Shown here: piece by piece, positions 60,383 through 64,000 of the stretch
Layout: every line of letters starts with the position of its first letter
How positions within the stretch are numbered: the stretch's first letter is position 1
The notes under the pieces: generated by a model
What the model saw: only the letters and a program-made list of their open reading frames with translations
What the model was told of the DNA's origin: nothing
Databases searched by the model: none
Assembly (NCBI GenBank): GCA_949372655.1
Contig: CASIAI010000001.1
Span: forward strand, 423,510 to 487,509
DNA length: 64,000 nt
Reading direction: 5' to 3'
Source of the DNA: Candidatus Poseidoniaceae archaeon
GTDB lineage: Archaea > Thermoplasmatota > Poseidoniia > Poseidoniales > Poseidoniaceae
Position numbers and translations under genes: made by a program

Positions 60383-60976
60383 ATGGAAATATCAACATTA
60401 GAATCTCTTGATGAAGGAAAGATTCCTATAGAATCTCATCGAAGATTATTATCTTATACAGTTGGTTCTGATGATGTTGAATTACCTTTCACACTAAGAT
60501 TAGCACAAGAAAATGGTTGGCCATTGGTTTATTCTAAACGTGTCTTTGAAGAATATAAACGGTTTTGTTACATGTGCATGCACTCAAAAATAGCATGTAC
60601 TCCATCTTTAGATGTTGACCAAGCATGGCACTTACACCTAACTTATTCTCATGATTATTGGAAAAGATTCTGTCCCGAACTGCTCGGCAAACCACTTCAC
60701 CATGGTCCAACTCTTGGAGGAAACGATGAAGATATCAAATTCTTAGAACAATACAATGAAACATTGCAGTTCTACGAACAAGTATTCGGCGTTGTACCGC
60801 CAAAGGATATTTGGACAAATGCAAATATTAGATTCTCTAATACCCTCAGATTGAGGTGGGTAGATTTATCCAAAGTTTATGCAATTGAAAAGAAAAAATT
60901 ATACTGGTTGGTTCCATTGATGATTTCTTTTACTGGGATAATTACTATTTTTGGCATGAAGTTTTTAGGCACCTAG
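60383..60976 (+). CDS. GRDP-like (glycine-rich domain-containing protein-like) membrane-tethered protein
   Basis: A 197-residue protein. The core YSKRVFEEYKRFCYMCMHS, then DVDQAWHLHLTYSHDYWKRF and KPLHHGP, is the D-x-D-x-x-W-H-x-H-L motif of the GRDP/DUF1399-like family. Its His residues suggest metal binding. A single C-terminal helix (about 172-192) anchors the protein with the bulk in the cytosol. In bacteria related genes are found next to TPM or Gly/Cys-rich membrane proteins, and here the neighbour is exactly such a gene nine bases upstream. Confidence 0.75.
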   Translation: MEISTLESLDEGKIPIESHRRLLSYTVGSDDVELPFTLRLAQENGWPLVYSKRVFEEYKRFCYMCMHSKIACTPSLDVDQAWHLHLTYSHDYWKRFCPELLGKPLHHGPTLGGNDEDIKFLEQYNETLQFYEQVFGVVPPKDIWTNANIRFSNTLRLRWVDLSKVYAIEKKKLYWLVPLMISFTGIITIFGMKFLGT

Positions 60977-61027
60977 AATCGAACAAATACGGGATGCTTT
61001 AACAAAGGAGAACGATAAGCGGATTGT

Positions 61028-61690
61028 ATGCCTTTGTTAGCACAGTGGGTTAGACAGCGTCCTTGGTTGGCTGCTGGAATCGCTAGTGCTGCAGGTGGTA
61101 TCGCAGGTGTCGCTGGTACAATGGCAGCCGCTGCTAGTGCTGTAGGTGCACTAGCATGGGGTGGGGTTTCCTCTAAGTCAAGAGATAATGACCATCCACT
61201 AAGAAGAAGAATTCTAACTACCCTAGAAAAACATCCTGGCCTTTGTTACCGTGAATTGCAATCAACACTGAATGCCGCTAATGGAACTCTTCGCCATCAC
61301 CTTGATGTCTTACAATCCCGACGTAGTGTAACTGTAATGCCTGTCAATGGAAGAACCTGTTATTTTGCTGGCGCTCCTACTCAAATTGAAGTTCTAAAAG
61401 GTATATCGGTAAATGAACAAAGAGCTGCAAGGTCGCTTCCTATCGGCCTCTCTCTGGTTCAAAGACTAATCATCGAAGATATCGTAAAAGAGGGTGTCCC
61501 ACGCTCTCAGTCCGACCTAGCCAGAAGAATCGGTAGAACGAGAGCAACTGTACACTCTGCTATCAAAGTATTAAGACGAAGAGGCATACTTAGGGAAGAT
61601 AGAATCGAATTAATGCCTCATATAGACATGGACATAAAGTGGCATGGAACTCATGGTGTCGATTATGATTGGGTCGATGAGCGTCGTTGA
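61028..61690 (+). CDS. Membrane-anchored winged-helix transcriptional regulator (two wHTH)
   Basis: A 220-residue protein with an Ala/Gly-rich hydrophobic segment at about 17-47 and two winged-helix domains. The first (about 58-120) has the pattern LEKHPGLCYRELQSTLNAAN followed by GTLRHHLDVLQSR, and the second (about 140-205) RSQSDLARRIGRTRATVHSA followed by IKVLRRRGIL. Paired wHTH proteins of this kind are abundant in euryarchaea. Membrane anchoring suggests one-step sensing at the membrane. The targets are unknown. Confidence 0.85.
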   Translation: MPLLAQWVRQRPWLAAGIASAAGGIAGVAGTMAAAASAVGALAWGGVSSKSRDNDHPLRRRILTTLEKHPGLCYRELQSTLNAANGTLRHHLDVLQSRRSVTVMPVNGRTCYFAGAPTQIEVLKGISVNEQRAARSLPIGLSLVQRLIIEDIVKEGVPRSQSDLARRIGRTRATVHSAIKVLRRRGILREDRIELMPHIDMDIKWHGTHGVDYDWVDERR

Positions 61691-61774
61691 AATTCTACTA
61701 GAATTTTCGCCTCTTGAGAGCCAATTAATACATAGCCTTCAAAGACCTTCGCCATACCCTAATATTTGAGCAAG

Positions 61775-62890
61775 ATGTTTAGAGTTCGAATTCAAGAGGT
61801 CGCACTGCCTACCAGTGAAAGAGACCTAGATAGTTTGGTTTCCTGGTTTATTGAATCACTTTGCCTAATTAGGAAAAAAGGCGAAGAAATGGCTGACGGA
61901 GGAAAAGCCAATCCCGTTCATAGGCTTCTACGTGATTATCTATTTGCACAGCCGGAAATTGGTTGGGATGCACAAATGCTGGCTGATGAATTAGCCCTAA
62001 CCCCTGCCTCTCTAAACCATCACCTCACCCGTTTGGTTCAGGCTGGAATAATCGGCTATACCAATGAAGGCAAAGGATGGCGTCGCTACTATCTTAGGGG
62101 AGGAACAATCACCAATGCAATCGAATTATTTTCTTTACAATGCAAAACTATTGTCTCTCAAAGACTTGATTTGGTTGAAAAAATGTGGGGTCGAGAAAAT
62201 CCAAGATTAGTCCTTGAAATTCCAGAAAATGATTCACCTCCATTGACCCTTGGGATAGCTGACCATCGCCCACTAGTAAGTGATAGCGATGAGAGTGTTT
62301 TGTCTCAATGGATGGGTGATTTCGGACTTCTTGGGGAAAGACCTGGTAAGGAAATCAAAGCGGATTCTGTTTCAGCACAGTTATTCGAATTACTACTCAT
62401 AAGAAATGCCCCCCTCTCACTTGATGAAGCGGTCGAACATGTAGGTGGTCAAAAACCTCGAATTGGAAGAATCATGGAGCGCTTTCGGAGTAGTTCAATG
62501 ATTGAACGAATTCCAAGAACCGATCGTTTAGCAATCGCTCTTTGGACTGCTATGACAACTCAATACCAAAGAAGAGGAGAAGATTGGATGCTGAAGAAGG
62601 GCGGGTTTCAACGGATTTTGAATACTAAAAGACAATCTTCTGTATTGATGAAACTCAAGAAGAGTAAATTGACAATTGAAGAAGTGGAAAGTGAAATGAA
62701 AGGAATTGAACCAAAACAGCAGATGCTACTTCTAAATTTACTCGGAGGTAGACTCCCTATGGGACATAGAATGTCTGGAGAAGATGCGGTTCAGACCATC
62801 CGTAAAGTTCAGGACCAACTCGATAGAGTCCTAAGAAGAATGAGAAGAGTCGCAGAAATGCTTGAGTCAAACCTTACTGAATCACAATAA
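61775..62890 (+). CDS. Winged-helix transcriptional regulator, archaeal type
   Basis: A 371-residue cytosolic protein, started at the ATG at 61775 (a TTG three codons earlier is possible). An ArsR-like winged helix lies at about 45-110 (LADELALTPASLNHHLTRLV followed by QAGIIGY). A second HTH-like segment occurs around 215-250 (LSLDEAVEHVGGQKPRIGRI) and the C terminus is helical with a coiled-coil-like end (VQDQLDRVLRRMRRVAEML). It follows a related regulator gene and precedes dus. Confidence 0.82.
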   Translation: MFRVRIQEVALPTSERDLDSLVSWFIESLCLIRKKGEEMADGGKANPVHRLLRDYLFAQPEIGWDAQMLADELALTPASLNHHLTRLVQAGIIGYTNEGKGWRRYYLRGGTITNAIELFSLQCKTIVSQRLDLVEKMWGRENPRLVLEIPENDSPPLTLGIADHRPLVSDSDESVLSQWMGDFGLLGERPGKEIKADSVSAQLFELLLIRNAPLSLDEAVEHVGGQKPRIGRIMERFRSSSMIERIPRTDRLAIALWTAMTTQYQRRGEDWMLKKGGFQRILNTKRQSSVLMKLKKSKLTIEEVESEMKGIEPKQQMLLLNLLGGRLPMGHRMSGEDAVQTIRKVQDQLDRVLRRMRRVAEMLESNLTESQ

Positions 62891-62931
62891 ATTGTCCAAT
62901 CCTTGAAAAACAAGATACTCAAGCATTAGAT

Positions 62932-63960
62932 GTGAGCGAGTTTATTGGAAACAAGCCTGGAGTGTGGGATGGTGAGCCACGCCCACTCTTCCTTGCCCCA
63001 ATGTCTGGAGTCACGGACCTTCCTTATCGCTTGCTTGCTAAGCAATGTGGCGCAGATGTTACGATTACAGAATTCACTAATAGTACTGCCCTAAGTAGAG
63101 AAGCAGCTGTTTCATGGAGAAAAATGGAATCTCATGAGACAGAAATACCGTTTATTCCCCAAATCTTTGGTGGAGATGCTAAAGATATGGCGACTGCTGC
63201 CGAAATGTTGGCACCAAATGCTGATTTAATCGACCTAAACTTTGGCTGCCCTGCACCTAAAGTGACCAAAATTTGTGCTGGGGCTGCGCTGATGGGAGAG
63301 CCAGATAATCTAGTTTCAATGGTCGAGGGGATAGTGGATACTGTAGATATTCCAGTCACAGCTAAGATGAGACTTGGAACTGGCTCTAAGGAACATAATG
63401 CCATGGAGATTTGCAAACGCTTGGAAGAGGTTGGAACTCAACGACTCTGCGTACATGGAAGAACTTTGAAACAGCGATACTCGGGTGAAGCAGATTGGAA
63501 TTATATCAAGAAAGTCGTTGATTCAGTCGAAGTTCCTGTTATTGCAAATGGTGATGTCGTTGATGCTAAAAGTGCTACTGAGTGCCTTAATCTCACTAAC
63601 GCGGGAGGATTAATGATAGGACGTGGAGCAATTGGAAGACCTTCGATGTTTGGTGAAATGAAAGTCGGACTCGGTTGGATGAAAGAAGAGGAATTACCTT
63701 GGGTTATTGCAAACCAAGAAAGTTGGTTTGAACTGGATGAAATAGGCAAAGCATTCGCTACCCGCAAATGGTGTTGGGACAAATATATCGAATTATCAAA
63801 ACAAACCACTGGCATTCAAGATAAATGGATGCAAAGACATGCTGTGGCATTTAGTAAAGGCTTGCCTGGTGCCAAGAAAGTTAGAGGTTTGATGCATGTA
63901 CAGCCTACGCCTGAAGACTTCGCTCAGTCGATTAGTGAATTCCTTATTGGTAGCCTCTGA
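62932..63960 (+). CDS. dus: tRNA-dihydrouridine synthase
   Basis: A 342-residue flavoenzyme that reduces uridines in the tRNA D-loop. Signatures: FLAPMSGVTDLPYRLLAKQCGA, PQIFGGDAKDMATAAE, DLNFGCPAPKV, AKMRLGTG, CVHGRTLKQRYSGEADW, VIANGDVVDAKSA and MIGRGAIGRPSMF. The start is a GTG at 62932, since the next Met lies inside the first beta strand. The gene is complete, and 40 bases of noncoding sequence remain to the end of the window. Confidence 0.94.
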   Translation: MSEFIGNKPGVWDGEPRPLFLAPMSGVTDLPYRLLAKQCGADVTITEFTNSTALSREAAVSWRKMESHETEIPFIPQIFGGDAKDMATAAEMLAPNADLIDLNFGCPAPKVTKICAGAALMGEPDNLVSMVEGIVDTVDIPVTAKMRLGTGSKEHNAMEICKRLEEVGTQRLCVHGRTLKQRYSGEADWNYIKKVVDSVEVPVIANGDVVDAKSATECLNLTNAGGLMIGRGAIGRPSMFGEMKVGLGWMKEEELPWVIANQESWFELDEIGKAFATRKWCWDKYIELSKQTTGIQDKWMQRHAVAFSKGLPGAKKVRGLMHVQPTPEDFAQSISEFLIGSL

Positions 63961-64000
63961 AGTAACCAACTGATAACTCTTTGATTTACCAATACCTAAG

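Overview
The window looks like a stretch of chromosome from a marine planktonic archaeon, most likely Marine Group II Euryarchaeota (Candidatus Poseidoniales). The evidence is a mix of archaeal markers (wyosine tRNA-modification genes taw1 and taw2, AbrB-PhoU and NikR-type regulators, paired winged-helix regulators, TATA boxes about 25-28 bases before start codons that imply leaderless mRNAs) with bacterial-type genes (uvrC, gpmA, AlkB-like monooxygenase, HADH-ECH fusion). The DNA is AT-rich and densely coded, with many large secreted or membrane-anchored proteins. The lineage is inferred from gene content only; no rRNA gene is present. I see no tRNA, rRNA, CRISPR array, insertion sequence or prophage, and no gap between genes longer than about 250 bases.

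Layout. 1-8.5 kb: the 3' end of uvrC, then surface or secreted proteins (a 1025-aa membrane-anchored protein, a GDSL esterase with calcium-binding repeats, a secreted cyclophilin) around taw2. 8.6-18.3 kb: a CocE-type hydrolase, a Sco1-like protein, a large hydrolase-YHYH fusion and an MMPL/RND exporter coupled to an ABA4-like membrane protein. 18.4-28.2 kb: membrane proteins, a lone JAMM-motif protein, gpmA, a cupin, several alpha/beta hydrolases, a cytochrome b561 and a frameshifted cupredoxin-like gene. 28.3-31.9 kb: an LVIVD beta-propeller protein and a DEAD-box helicase with a long leader. 31.9-36.6 kb: a metal-uptake locus, with a NikR-like regulator divergent from an ABC operon whose binding protein is extremely His/Asp-rich. 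36.8-43.8 kb: a small membrane protein, an ATPase-permease-ATPase ABC system whose permease carries pentapeptide repeats, an AlkB-family enzyme and two tandem micro-ORFs. 43.9-49.9 kb: divergent phoU-like and pit phosphate genes, taw1, a GST and gmd. 50.0-51.5 kb: a compact operon of an E1-like adenylyltransferase, a JAMM protein and a 79-aa helical protein. 51.5-64.0 kb: a fatty-acid oxidation fusion, a glycosyltransferase, a giant CD36-like surface protein, an HxlR regulator, a TPM-domain protein with a Cys/Gly tail, a GRDP-like protein, two winged-helix regulators and a dihydrouridine synthase.

How the genes fit together. The content suits a heterotrophic particle- and polymer-using archaeon: secreted esterases and peptidases, surface adhesins or receptors, lipid and alkane handling (AlkB-like, HADH-ECH, possibly the CD36-like protein), and separate high-affinity metal and phosphate acquisition units, each with a divergently transcribed regulator and a palindrome over the promoter. 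The most unusual items are the CD36/LIMP-2-like membrane protein, the E1-JAMM-small-protein operon (with a second JAMM gene elsewhere in the window), the tandem micro-ORF family beside the AlkB-like gene, and the pentapeptide-repeat ABC permease.
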